From positions 34,239,501-34,303,500 of the forward strand of contig NC_058341.1 in assembly GCF_905475395.1 (NCBI RefSeq): DNA of 64,000 nucleotides. Reading direction: 5' to 3'. This stretch comes from Chrysoperla carnea. Its lineage: Eukaryota; Arthropoda; Insecta; Neuroptera; Chrysopidae. The translations under genes and the position numbers were made by a program. The notes under the pieces were generated by a model. It had not been told where the DNA came from and ran no database searches. It was given only the letters and a program-made list of their open reading frames with translations. Positions 13,701 through 25,570 of the stretch are shown in pieces (positions within the stretch are counted from its first letter, which is position 1; each line of letters opens with the position of its first letter).

Positions 13701-14639
13701 TTTGATTCAGGATATTGGAAATAAAAACTATATGCGCTAAAACAAACTATTCATTTAACTTTCAAAGAAAAATTAGGATCCCATCTTTTATCTGGTGATC
13801 TGATTGGTTAGTTTTTTAAAGTTCGTGCAACACTCAAAGAGGGTAATTTATCCACCCTCACAGCAACTAAAAAAGTGTTTAAATATGTAAATTTAAATAT
13901 AAAAATTTTGACGTTTGAAATTGTATTCAAATTTGTTTTTTATATATAAAAGGAAATATTAAACTTTGTGTATATTTTTTATAACACGAATTTGTGAATT
14001 TTTTTTAAAAATAATAAATTATACAAAATGATTTCCTTTGAAATTAACCACTTAGAATAACAAATTAGTTTCGGAACAACAAAAAATATATTAAGAAACA
14101 ATCTATTAAAAGTTAATTCATTCATTCGATCTGTGTAGGTCAAAAAATATATTTCTTAGAATTATTGGTTTTTAAGAATGTAAACAGAAGACGTCTGTCT
14201 AGCCATTTTATTAAAACTATTAATGTAATTAGTAGATTGCTACATGATGATTGATTTTAAGAAAAATGTTTTAACAATGAAGTAATTTAATTTGTAGAGG
14301 CTATAATTATTAGTTATTAAGATTTGAGGTGTGGACAAAACAAATTTTGATCTCATTTGCAACTTTTCATAATTATATTTTGTGTCGTTTTGGTATAAAA
14401 GCTAGACAACGTTACGAAAAAGTTGAGGCATCCCCGAAAAAAACTGCGAAAATTGCTAATTTTGAGAAAATTGTTTTTGAATCATTCTTCATATCCTTTT
14501 TTCGATATATACCAATTTAATAGGTAAATTTAAAACGAATAAATTAATTTAATTTAAAACATTTTCAAATCATTTTAATATGATTTAGTTTTATAATTAA
14601 TGTAATTTAAATTTTCCATATAGAAATTCTCTTGCTTTA

Positions 14640-14770
14640 CAAGGGTGCATCGAACATCAGTTAACGCAACCGCTCTCAGATGCGAGACGTACTTCATCCC
14701 TATCTTAATTCAATCAGAAAAAAACACAAAATTCAGTCGTCTTCCAATCTAATCTCCAAAATATTGCCAA
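14640..14770. repeat. Dispersed repeat fragment, family E
   Basis: The segment CAACCGCTCTCAG, followed by TTCATCCCTATCTTAATT, TCAATCAGAAAAAA and CAAAAT, recurs in the same order at about 59143-59215. It is a short shared fragment only and its class is unknown. Confidence 0.45.
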
Positions 14771-15930
14771 CTTTCATGTCATTTCTTGATAATCAAATTT
14801 ATAAAATACAATGCTGTTTACTGAATGCTACTATAACTATGAATGCAAAACAATAAATTTCAAATTAAAAGAACGAAATTTTGCACAGAAAATTCAGATT
14901 TAAGTCTCTGAATTATCGAGTTTATGGAAATCGAATTTTTCGATTTTCGTGTTTCGGGTATTTTTCAACTCTTTAAAAACAGTTTCAATCTTCTTGTCAT
15001 AATTTTATATCATATTGTTTTGACACTTGTGACTTATATTAAACATAAACAGCAAACAAAATTGATATGAAAATCGACTCAGTTCTATAATTTCGGCAAA
15101 AAGAATTCTAGAAATAGCATTTCATTGTTTTAGATTCACGATTTATTTCTTTTCAGTTTAAAAAAAACCTTTTTTTATATTTTAGTATTATTTAAAGTGT
15201 TAAAACAAAATTTGTGTTATTTTTGAAGTTATAAATAATATAAATTAATAAGTACAAAACAAAAAATAACAAAAACTTCTAAAAAAATAAAAACTGAAAA
15301 ACAGCAACTTGCGGAACAGAAAGCTTATGAGGAATTATTTGGCTGATTATAGGGTTCTTAAGTATATTGATAATATACATAAAAAAACGTTTTGCTCGAA
15401 ATGCGGCTTTATGAAAAGGTTCCCACGAACCTGAAAAAATTATTATCGACTTAAATTTTTGTGTAACTTAGAGCTATCATCGTCAACATTTTTAAAAACT
15501 CTTAAGAACGTTTCATTATTAATAAAGTTTTCTATTTTAAAAGCACTCCATACATATCAAGTGTAATTGTCTAAATTATATCAAGAGCCCAGATCTCCTA
15601 AATTTTCATTGTTTGTGACGATCACACCAGATTTTTAACAATAAAACACAATAAATTTTCATCTACATATACAGAACAACAAACAGATATTCAATACTGC
15701 TATAATTTGAACTGTTATTAACTACTTAATATACATGTTGACACCTACTGGCAATAAAATGATAGCATACATGTAGAAAACAAAACGAACAAACAAAAAA
15801 CAAAAAACCACAATATTTTTTAAGTAGGCATATTACAAACAAATTCCACCTTCTTGTAATAGTTTATAATAGTATAATTGAAATATTATTATAAATTGAA
15901 ATAAACTATATAAATGTAATTTACATAAAA

Positions 15931-15987
15931 TAAATAAATTTCTGTGATTCTATCTCTTTTTTTTAACTATATTTATGACAATAGGAG
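15931..15987 (+). repeat. Direct repeat flanking a repeat cluster (left copy)
   Basis: AATAAATTTCTGTGATTCTA, then TTTTAACTATATTTATGACA and ATAGGA, recurs with a few changes at 17671-17728. The two copies bracket family A copy A2, a hairpin element and a family C copy. Confidence 0.5.
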
Positions 15988-16052
15988 AATATATTAAGGT
16001 GGTTAACTCGAAAACTTTTTTAAACACTTATTGAAAGTCGAATTTTAATTTA

Positions 16053-16600
16053 TACAAGTGAAAACAAACAATTGACTGAGTTAATTGTTGAAATACCATG
16101 TATGGACAGCATTGATTACGCAATCTTTTAATTATTTACGTCATGTAAGTAAAGAAAGATATCTACTCTTACCCACAAAGTAATATAATTTCTTCTCACT
16201 TTCTCAGTGGATATAAAATATATTTGCTATAAAAAACAAACACAGTAAAATCACGTTAAACAGTGATGTTTACGAAAAAATGTTTCAAACGAAAGTTGTT
16301 TACTTTTTTTACATTAAAATTATTGTTCTACTCGATCTCATTTTTTAAATCCTGGGCACGCTATAAAAATTCCAACTTGATATTTCTCCTCGTTTTTGAG
16401 CTATTGTGATCACAGATGGATAGTCAGACAAACGGACTAACGGACAGATGGGACAACTGAAAATTTACTTTTTAGGGGATTCTGTCAACACCTATGCCAA
16501 AATTTTGTTCGTAGCATCAATATTTTTAAGCGTTATAAACTTGGTACTAAACTTAATATACCTTGATATATTTCATATATACATGGTATTATAAAAACTG
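16053..16600 (+). repeat. Dispersed repeat family A, copy A2
   Basis: This is a full-looking copy. It begins CAAGTGAAAACAAACAATTG, passes through the TGTTTACGAAAAAATGTTTC block and a GACAAACGGACTAACGGACA block, and ends after AACACCTATGCCAAAATTTT and a short ATATACATGGTAT inverted motif. It is about 550 bp with no open frame. Confidence 0.7.
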
Positions 16601-17083
16601 ACATAGTAAATTTTCTAAATACTCTGCAGTCCTATACGGAACCTTGAATCAAAACTTATCAATGAACAATACACATGTTACAATTATTTTGTTCTTTGCC
16701 ATATTTCACCATTCCACGTAGTTTAAGTGAAAAAAGAAAGTGCTTTTGACACTGAGGCGATGAAAAATCCTAATGCTAGCAGTAATCAATCGGTAGGAAA
16801 ATCCAAAATACACTGAGATATGGTCCATGGTATACTATGATCTTGTACATCACGTATTAATAAAAAAAAATACAAATATAGTTTTTATCAAAAGTTGTTT
16901 AATAAATTTACAAAAACAATAAATAGTGTATAGGCATAATAGTGCTATAAGATAAGGTTATTTTCATTTTCATATTTTTAAAAATTGACTTTGAATAACA
17001 CATAAATGTTAATTGTTCTTCAAGGTACAACAAATTGTTTCCCATATACTAGAATAAATTTTATGTTTAACATTTATAAAAAA

Positions 17084-17160
17084 TATGGTGGGAGCGCAAA
17101 TAAATGCGATGTATGTAGTAAGAATTGATATATTGCATCGTTTAATTGCGTTTCCACCAT
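17084..17160. repeat. Compact hairpin element
   Basis: ATGGTGGGAGCGCAAATAAA followed by TGCGATGTAT is mirrored by ATATTGCATCG followed by TTTAATTGCG and TTTCCACCAT. Each arm is about 30 bp with few mismatches around a short loop. The first 15 bases recur within the Helitron-like element at 30502-30517. Confidence 0.65.
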
Positions 17161-17384
17161 TTATAAGATACATACTTTATTTACTCCAATATGTATTTAT
17201 CAATTTAAAAAAAGATAATTAAAGCAAATTAATGCTAACGAAAATTAAAAGAAAAATTTCTGTAAAGATATGAAATTTTTTATAAATACAGCTCTTTGAA
17301 TTTTTTCCCTGTCTTTGATATTATCGGACAAAAATATTAAACTATCCCATTGATAGTATTATGTATACGATAGGACTATAGCAG

Positions 17385-17620
17385 AGATTTTTTCCAAAAA
17401 GATGTATAAATATTTTCTCCAAAAGATGAACAATATTAGAACTACGTTGTCTAAAAAGTGATTACCACTTAAATGATAAATAAATAACATATCTCTATAT
17501 AGTATAATTGGGTCGCTACTATTTAATAATATTTACTCTTATATTATGCTCTTATAATACACGTCTTCTATTTCAGTGCTCACTCATCTACGAGGAAACT
17601 TCTTATTGGACAATACTGCT
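17385..17620. repeat. Foldback repeat, family C copy 2
   Basis: Shares TTTTTTCCAAAAAGATG, ATTACCACTTAAATG, the CTTATAATACACGTCTTC phrase and the overall order of blocks with 11882-12097. Diverged and non-coding. Confidence 0.45.
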
Positions 17621-17670
17621 TTATTAGCTCCGGCTATAATGAGTAAACCACCTTAATTTTCATCAAGTAA

Positions 17671-17728
17671 ATTAATAAATTTCTATGAATATCTTTTTTA
17701 TTTTTTACTATATTTGTGACAATAGGAA
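17671..17728 (+). repeat. Direct repeat flanking a repeat cluster (right copy)
   Basis: Near copy of 15931-15987: AATAAATTTCTATGAATATC, then TTTTTTACTATATTTGTGAC and AATAGGA. Confidence 0.5.
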
Positions 17729-18139
17729 TACATTAATATATATTAAAAAAAATGTTATACAGAACTTCTGGTATTATATTAGTAGTAAATCTAATTTGCA
17801 TAAAATAATATACCTACCTTTTAAAAAAATTCCAGCAGCCTGATATTTTTTTTATTTGTATCACCACAAATAAGTTTTTTTGTGGGCAGTATATATTATA
17901 TTATTTTTTTATTGGAGACAAAAAGCCCTTGTTTTGCGGTTGCAAACAATATTAAAATAATCTCTTCATCCTTGTAAAAGCCATTAAAATTTTAATTTAA
18001 TATAATGTTCTCAGAATTGTGAAAGAACTATTTTAAGAATTTATTTATTTCTCAAATATACAACAGCTTTGTGGAACAACGTTGAACCGAAGGATTTAAA
18101 TACATGTTGTCAAATATGCATAATACAAAAATCTTTTAA

Positions 18140-18430
18140 CAAAAAGAAAACCGACTTCAAAAGAAAAACTTTTCCAAAATAAATTAATATGCGCTAAAAT
18201 GTAAAAAAATAATGATAATATATTGTAGTTAAAATTATTGTTATTTTTGAAGTCGATGTCAGCCAAGGAAACAACTCTGACAGAGCAGTTTGATACATTA
18301 GCTTGGCTGACACCGACTCCAAAAATGACAATAATTTTAACTACATTATATTATCGTTATTTTTTTACTTTTTAGTGCATATTAATTTATTTTGGAGAAG
18401 ATTTTCTTTTGAAGTCGGTTTTCTTTTTGT
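18140..18430. repeat. Large palindromic MITE with long arms
   Basis: The left arm carries AAAAAGAAAACCGACTTCAA, then TAAATTAATATGCGCTAAAA, then TTTTGAAGTCGATGTCAGCC. The right arm is its imperfect mirror, with GGCTGACACCGACTCC, TTTAGTGCATATTAATTTAT and GAAGTCGGTTTTCTTTTTGT. Arms are about 115-140 bp around a short centre. The AACCGACTTC tip is shared with a partial copy at 55337-55420. Confidence 0.75.
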
Positions 18431-21273
18431 AATACTTCTGTCTATTGCCATAACTGATAGGTGCTTTTGAGGCTCATCTACATTGAAAAATTGATCGGAA
18501 TTGGCGATTTTGGAGCCTCTCACACCAATTGTTGGAATTTCTTCAAACAAGAGTTTTAGCCCACGTTTACTTCGAAATATGACGAATTTAATTTAATTTT
18601 CTTAAATCGGGTCACCTTTTACATTTACGCAAAACTGAAAGTGCTTCATAAAAGGCGTATGCGTTAGCCACTGTAACTTAAACATGTAAAAATCTGAACG
18701 CCATTTATAAATCTCGTTTCAAATTTCGATTTTTTATCATTATTAAAATCATTCAAATTCAATTTTCAAATCAAAAATGCAAGTCTTTATTGAATCTTTA
18801 CATCTCGTAGGAAACGTGAATGAAATATTAGTATCTTAGTGATCTAGAAATTTTGTTTGAAACATTCCCAAGAATTGATGTGGGTGACTTCAGGGTTATT
18901 GTTTCGACCAAATTTTTTGGGCTGAATACTACACTTTCCTTACATTTACATAAATTCTCGATTTAATTTCTTGATTTCATTCTTGAAAGTTAAATAAATA
19001 TAAGTGCGAAAAGTACTGAAAATAATTTTTTAAGTGGTTTTGCAATAGCTTCGTCAAGAGCCAAATCTGAATGGATATTCTTATAAATGGACTTTCCATA
19101 AATTAATTTCAAACGAACCCATAAATTAAAAATTTAGTCATTGTATACACAATCTATTGTTTTATTTGACTTTACAAGTAACCACTAAATATTACTCAAA
19201 ATAAATATTAAAATATCTTTTAAATCCGGATCTGACACATTTTTATGATGATATCACATTTTATAAACTTAAAATTCAAGTGCAGTATTTTGAAGTCATT
19301 TAATTTTGAATTTTTTTTTTAATTTTATATGAGAATAATTTCGTTTTATATGTATATTTACCGTAATACTAATTTAATGAAAGAAGAAACTTGTATGCTG
19401 ATGATATAATGAAGAAGCTAAGTGCATCCAGTTCGCATAGTTAATTAAAATAATTATACTTGCGAATTTTTTTATATGCCGGTCGAAACAAAACAAAAAA
19501 AAAATTGTTGTAATAAATTTTGATTAAGTTTATGCTTTCAAAGAATTATTATTAAATTTAATAGCCACTACTTTGGTAATTACTGGCTGATGAAGTTAAT
19601 CATAAAAAACATTGCATTGATGACATCAATAAAATTAAATTAATGGTTCATGAAATGAAAGAGATAAAAGCAGAATTTCAGGATTACTCGGCCATTTGTA
19701 AGAGCCATTTGTAAAAACTTTGCTGTAATCATACTTTAAATAAAATGTAGACTTTATCTCAATACCTAGATACAATTTAGGCATTGTCAGTATGATTTTA
19801 CTTATTCTAATCATTCTTCAGTGTTTCTTGTCACTTATTTGGTGGCGTACTGTCACCAAATTAAAGAGTTTTTTTTTAAATACCATCATATTTTCACTAA
19901 TAAGATGTTGTTGTAGTTTGAGAAAAGCTAAGACCGACCTATCTTTGAATTAACTTGGAATGTTCCTGCAAAGAGGTCAGCTCTTCAACCATACTCAAGT
20001 GACAGATTTGGGCCCAGCCCCGGTAGCTGACTTGGGCTGAGATATAAAAAAAAAACCTTTGAACTTATGATTATATCTTTAGATTAAGTATACTAAGCTC
20101 ATTTATGCACTTACTAATATCGGATGCTCTCTCGGATGGCGGATTAACAACAAACTTAGTTCATTAAATTTAATTGAGATGCTTGATTTTTATTGTAACC
20201 TTTGGAATTATGTTCCTATCGCAAGATATTTCCAAAAACCGACATCTAGACTACCTAGGAAACTAAAACTTTTTCAATCGATTCAGGTTGTCATAAATTT
20301 TGAGAAAATGCATTAATATTTTATAACTGTCAAAATTTTTTGTTTTATCATCTGAAAGTTATTAAAAGTTAAAGAAAACAGAAATAATTTAAAGTAAAAT
20401 GCAATTTTTATTATAATAAATATCCTAATCAAACCAATCGTAATGTACTCATATATTTAATTGACTACTAAATCAGAAGTATGTCTTTTTTTAAACTAAT
20501 ACTACAATTATTTCATACTGTAAAGACTAAAAGTAGCTATAAAATTAAATCCTTTAAGGAATTAGACAAGTATTTGACTTCTAAAATTAATATCTTAAAT
20601 TTTTAGAAAAATATCTTGTAAATAAAAAAAGTAAGCGCTATATTTATAATGTACCTCGGTACGAAAGGAATATAGTTCCTATCGGGTGTCCTACGATACT
20701 TCTCGATCTTTATAGACTTAGGCTGGCAAACCAAAACTCTATTTATTAGGCTCAGGGTGAAGTTTTATCAAAGACTGGCAAGCCAAGACTTTTTTTTGGA
20801 TGAATGGCAATAACTGGGATGCAAAAACTGACGTATGATAGCTAACATTTCGCTATAATTATACAGCTTATTAAAGCAAAATCTAACTATTACACATAAT
20901 TATGACAAATGAAAGATGTTTCTGTTTAAAATTATTTCTACTCAACTGCATACATAATTAACAAATTTTCATTCATTTATTTCAAAAAACTAAACTATAT
21001 GAGTAATGAATGAAATTAACCTTCAATTTTGTTAGTTTTTAATGTGATCATAGAACCACATACTTTTAATTTACACTAATTAACTTACATGTTACACTAA
21101 TTATTTTTACAAAACATTAAAAAAACAAAAAAGTTCATGTTCACTTGTGTGATGCCTACAACTACGTATAATTCATGAATTAATTCTTTACGTTTTTTTT
21201 TAAATAAAGTAGTAATTACAATTTAATTATTTCATTTTGTTATTAGTATAAACATTTCACATAAGAATTTATA

Positions 21274-22039
21274 CAGTAGAATCTCGATAAGTTAAACCTC
21301 GGTAACATAAAAACCTTAGTTACTTCAAAAAATACTACGTTCCCTTCCCATCAGAGCCCAAAACCTCTATAGCTTAAAATACGCAACCTCTATAACTTAA
21401 ATAAATAATTTCTGTTAGGCCCTCAGTAACTAAAAGAAATGTTTCCACAACCTCTATAACATAAGATTGTGTGAATGAGTCATTTTGGAAGAGTGTCAAA
21501 ACAAATGGTTTCGATATTTATTGCTTGCACGTTTTTACTTGTTAACGTAAACAATAACATTACCTATTGTTTGCTTTATCTAAATTCTTCAAAGCTTTGC
21601 GGTGGTTAGCTTTGTGACAACGACTTACTTGCATCATAAGTTTTTTGATTGTTGTTCTGGAAACATCGCTTTACTTACTGTGTGATAAAACTGTCTTAAA
21701 ATGAGTACAAAAGGAAAACTAACAACCCTCACCTACGCTGATAAATTAAAAGCTATAGAAGCAGTGAAAAATGGATTGAAAAGGAAAGAAGTTGCGGCTC
21801 AATTTGGAATACATGAGAGTACATTGTCTCTCATCATTAAAAAAGAAGCTGAAATCTTGAAGAAACAAGAATCAGGAGGAAATCTTCAATGTAAAAGACA
21901 AAAAAATGCCGAATTCCCTAATTTAGAACATCCCATCCTTCTGATGCATTCAATAACATAGACCCTTGATAACTAAAAACCTCTATAACTTAAAATATTT
22001 TTTGTTTCCCTTGGACTTTAACTTATCGAGATTCTACTG
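21274..22039 (+). mobile_element. Deleted pogo/Tigger-type DNA transposon with intact ends
   Basis: The element has perfect 23-bp terminal inverted repeats beginning CAGTAGAATCTCGATAAGTT, at 21274-21296 and 22017-22039. It is flanked by TA at 21272-21273 and 22040-22041, the target duplication expected of Tc1/mariner-pogo elements. The motif CCTCTATAACTTAAA and close variants recur inside near both ends and may be transposase-binding subterminal repeats. Only a truncated transposase N-terminus remains (21701-21961), so the 766-bp copy cannot mobilise itself. The matching ends suggest it could have been moved in trans fairly recently. Confidence 0.9.
21701..21961 (+). pseudogene. Truncated pogo/Tigger transposase, CENP-B N-terminal HTH only
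   Basis: The open frame gives 86 residues starting at an ATG in good context (AAAATGAGT). Residues about 10-50 form a CENP-B_N/Psq-type helix-turn-helix: TYADKLKAIEAVKNG, then RKEVAAQFGIHESTLSLIIK. This is the DNA-binding head of pogo/Tigger/jerky transposases. The second HTH and the DDE catalytic domain are missing and the frame ends about 80 bp before the right terminal repeat, so this is an internally deleted copy. Because it lies between intact transposon ends, domestication as a host gene is unlikely, but a short DNA-binding peptide could still be made. Confidence 0.85.
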
Positions 22040-22534
22040 TATATCCATATGTGTGTACAGAGGGCTACTTAATTAAATTACAGAAGCGTATCGTTAAATT
22101 TTTTTTACAAAAAAAACATAGTATTATATCTAAATCTTAATTACTATTTTCAACACATTTTAAAATCATTAAATCTTGTCTAACAATTATATTTAATACA
22201 AAAAAATGTAGTAGTAAATCATAGCTTTCAGCACCCTTTAAAAATATCACGAGAGCTAATTTTCTGAAAATGACCACTTCTGCAAAATAATATCTTTTTT
22301 CTTTAGCTACCATGTTTTATTTATTTCTGAACACTTTTCGAAAAAATGTTTTAAATAAAAAATATATATTTTTTTATGAGGATCAACTTTCTAATTTAAA
22401 GTGTTATTCTATGTCTTAACTTTGAGTATATAAATTGACCATTAAAGCAATCCGGAAAACTAGGTCCAATCTGATGTCAGAACATGATGCCCCCTATTAA
22501 AGTATACAACTTTTGTTAACTTCTTAACTTTCCA

Positions 22535-22990
22535 GAGGAAGTTAATGTAATGGGGCCGATTTTACATATCCAGTTTTACGTATTTCCGCGGTTTCAAGGC
22601 CTTAATATCCAAATGAAACCTTATCAATCTGATGTCTGGTGTGTGTGTACGTATGTGTGTATCTTCGTTCGGATTCTTTCGCCTCGATTATCTATTCGAC
22701 GCGTAATCTCGTATTTAAGAACTGAAATAGTTTTCAGCAGAATTAGTTGAACCGTTTTCTAATGGTAATAAAAAAACTGGAAAAAACTGAATAAATAGAA
22801 TCTGAAAAGTGGATAAAACACATCATTTATCTATGGAGATAATGATCGTTATATAATAGATATAGATCGTTTTTATAACTTTGTATTATACTGGGAAGTT
22901 TTTCGTGGGGAACTCGAGGGTCGCACCAGATTCAATTTATTTAAGTTATTTTTTGTTTGTTTAACTACAAAACTAGCTATTAACCAATAT
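22535..22990 (+). repeat. Probable dispersed repeat remnant
   Basis: Slightly more GC-rich than its surroundings. It contains a degenerate GTGTGTGTACGTATGTGTGT tract followed by TTCGTTCGGATTCTTTCGCC and AGTTGAACCGTTTTCTAATG, a layout common in arthropod interspersed repeats. Its boundaries and class are not resolved. The 66-residue frame within it is not convincing as protein. Confidence 0.3.
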
Positions 22991-23089
22991 ATATTAAAAT
23001 GGACCTCACTGTACTATACAAAAATTTATGGTAACTTGCTTTTTACGCTGTTTGGAACGCATGAATTGAATAATAAAACAAGGGCATCT

Positions 23090-23530
23090 TGCTTTTAAAA
23101 AAGTGACGACAGCGCTTAAATATTTATTTGTTTTTCTATCCTCATGTAAATGTTTGAATTTAAAAAAGTAAAAAAAAAAAAAAACGATATTTTTAAATGC
23201 ACGTATTTTGAATCAGTTAAAATTATTACATCATTATTATATACTTATATACTTAAAAGTCAGTAAACTTAAAGTAATACAGCTTTGTAGAAATTAAAAA
23301 AATGTAATTGTTTTTATTACATTTGATGTGCAGTGAATTTCTATAGATTAAATACTACAGCATTGATAAAGTATAATAAATCAAAGAGTATATGTTTGAA
23401 AGTTTATTTATTATTCATTCACGCCGCAGACAAATTATTTAAATTCTTATACAATTTTTTGCAAATTTATGATTCATTTTATTGTTTGTTACGTGAATTA
23501 ATACGGCTGATAAAAGTAAGGTTTATGGGA
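23090..23530 (+). repeat. Dispersed repeat, copy 2 of an inverted pair
   Basis: Inverted relative of 11225-11690. Here a 93-codon frame (23333-23614, TTG or later start) overlaps the repeat and partly reads like a hydrophobic protein (residues near ADKLFKFLYNFLQIYDSFYC). The partner copy has stops in the matching frame, so coding is doubtful. Confidence 0.6.
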
Positions 23531-23751
23531 TACAAAAAGTATCTTAAAAATTCCAATATCAGAGCTGGAATTGACACATTTACTTACAAAGAGAATATAA
23601 AAATATATTATTAGTCTAAATTTTTATATTGATTTTAAAGCGAATCGTTTTTGTTTCATAAAATTCTAGCCTGCTTTATGGATTGAACTTCTTGAAGCGA
23701 AAAAATAGTAAAAATCATAAAAAAATAATGTAATTTTCTTCAAAGTTATTC

Positions 23752-23940
23752 CTAGAGCAAGAAATCCAGAGATCGCAGCGGACGATATACAGCGAAATGT
23801 GGCAGATTAGCTCTTTGTGTACTTATTAGATCGATTTTTAAGACGCCGATAATTCTCACTTTAACTTCGAAATATAACCACTCAACGGTTTCTTTTGAAT
23901 TCATAACCTGGATTTGATCGCCGTTTATATCAATGATCAA
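23752..23940 (-). other. Unassigned open frame, possible decayed coding fragment
   Basis: A 62-codon minus-strand frame with more balanced composition than its surroundings (residues such as INGDQIQVMNSKETVEWLYF). I do not recognise a family, and no flanking exon signals or partners were seen. It could be a captured gene fragment or chance. Confidence 0.15.
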
Positions 23941-25464
23941 TAATATAATATTGATAAATAGCGTCTGGATTTTTATATATTTAGAACAAGACAGGCTATT
24001 ATAGAAAACTTTTTATAAATCAAATTGAAGGGTAAAGTGTTTAGCTAAAGTGCCATTCATCAAGCCATTTTAATTTTTTTTTTATTGTGGTGAAAAATTT
24101 GCGTCATATTTTGAAGTAAAAGTAACTGAAAATTGTCAGAGTAGGCTGAAATGTTTCTTGAAAGAACCTCAAAAATTGATTGGCTTTGCATCTAGATCAT
24201 AATACAGACCCATTTTTTTGCGCTATGGGCTGATTGCTCTTTATAATTAAATCAAAAATGACCATTAGGTAATTTATAAAAACATATAAACTGAAATTAA
24301 TTTGTTTGATCATTTGGAAAGAAATAGATTTTCTAAATATAAAATAATATTTATAACAAACAATCTAAACAAATAGCTTGGCATAAAACATTAGTAATAA
24401 TGTTTTTATCAAAACATAAGATCTGTAACATCTTAAATTAGCAGTTTAGATACATAAGTATTAAGTACTTACAACAAGACTTAAATGAATGGCTTTGGTT
24501 TGAAACAAAATGCGGATATTGTACTCTTAGAGCTAAAAGTATTTATTATTCACTCAACCATTTTAAAATGTAATGCATTATTTATACAAAGAGTAGCAAT
24601 CAATAAATATGTTGTGTAATAATTTTCATTATATTGTTACCTCCACTATGATCAAAACTACGTGTTTGGCCGCTGCATTCATTTGCTCACTCATAACATA
24701 GGAACTTAGGGCGCTATGATTGTGAATGATTATAACCCCAATTAAAAAATTATAACCCCAAAGTCTCATCGAAAATTTCATTTTCACTACCATTGGACAT
24801 ACATTTGATCGAAAGGGTGAAATGATATAAAACTGACTTTTTTAATTTTTCGACTATTTTTTCACTTTTAACCTTTATAAATAATTTATTATATTTTTAC
24901 AGGCCATTTAAAGTACCCTTCACAAGAATCAGATATAGGTCTAGAAGTCTGGAATGGATTGTTACCGTAGTAGTTATAATAATAATAGAATTGTAAGATT
25001 GAATGTGGACACCAAACTAATAGTTGTATTTCTAATCCTTTTATTAAATCGCCCACATCTTTTAATGAAGTACTTGTTTTATTATTTATTCGAACCCAAC
25101 AATATTAACATTTAATTATATAACACTTATATTTGTTATACATCCAATATAAGCAACAATAATATTGAATTTATATAATATTTAACCATTCAGTTAGAAA
25201 CAATAATAGCCCGTTCATTTACCTATATGTATGAATTTATGCATCTCTTAAAAATAGTGCTTCGGATCTTTGCAATTGAACACAATTGAAAAAATTATAT
25301 AAATTCAATTTCAAATTGTAATGTTTTCAATTATATACTCGCGCGTATAAAGTTTATAAAAACGTTTATTCATTTACCATATGGTTTATTATTAAAAACA
25401 TGAGATTAAAAATTAATGAAACTGATAACGATTTTCCATCTGTGAATTATCTGTTTCTGTTATA

Positions 25465-25570
25465 ATAGGTAATAGAGCAGCCGCTGGATGGAGGATAGGT
25501 AATAGAGCAGGCTGAGTGTGCAAAATATGATAACCGCATTTTGCTTACTCAACCTCATCCAGCGCCCGCA
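25465..25570. repeat. Short inverted repeat with internal direct duplication
   Basis: CCGCTGGATGGAGG near the left is mirrored by CCTCATCCAGCGCCCG on the right. AGGTAATAGAGCAG occurs twice, about 30 bp apart. It is a GC-rich island in AT-rich DNA, probably a small foldback element. Confidence 0.5.
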
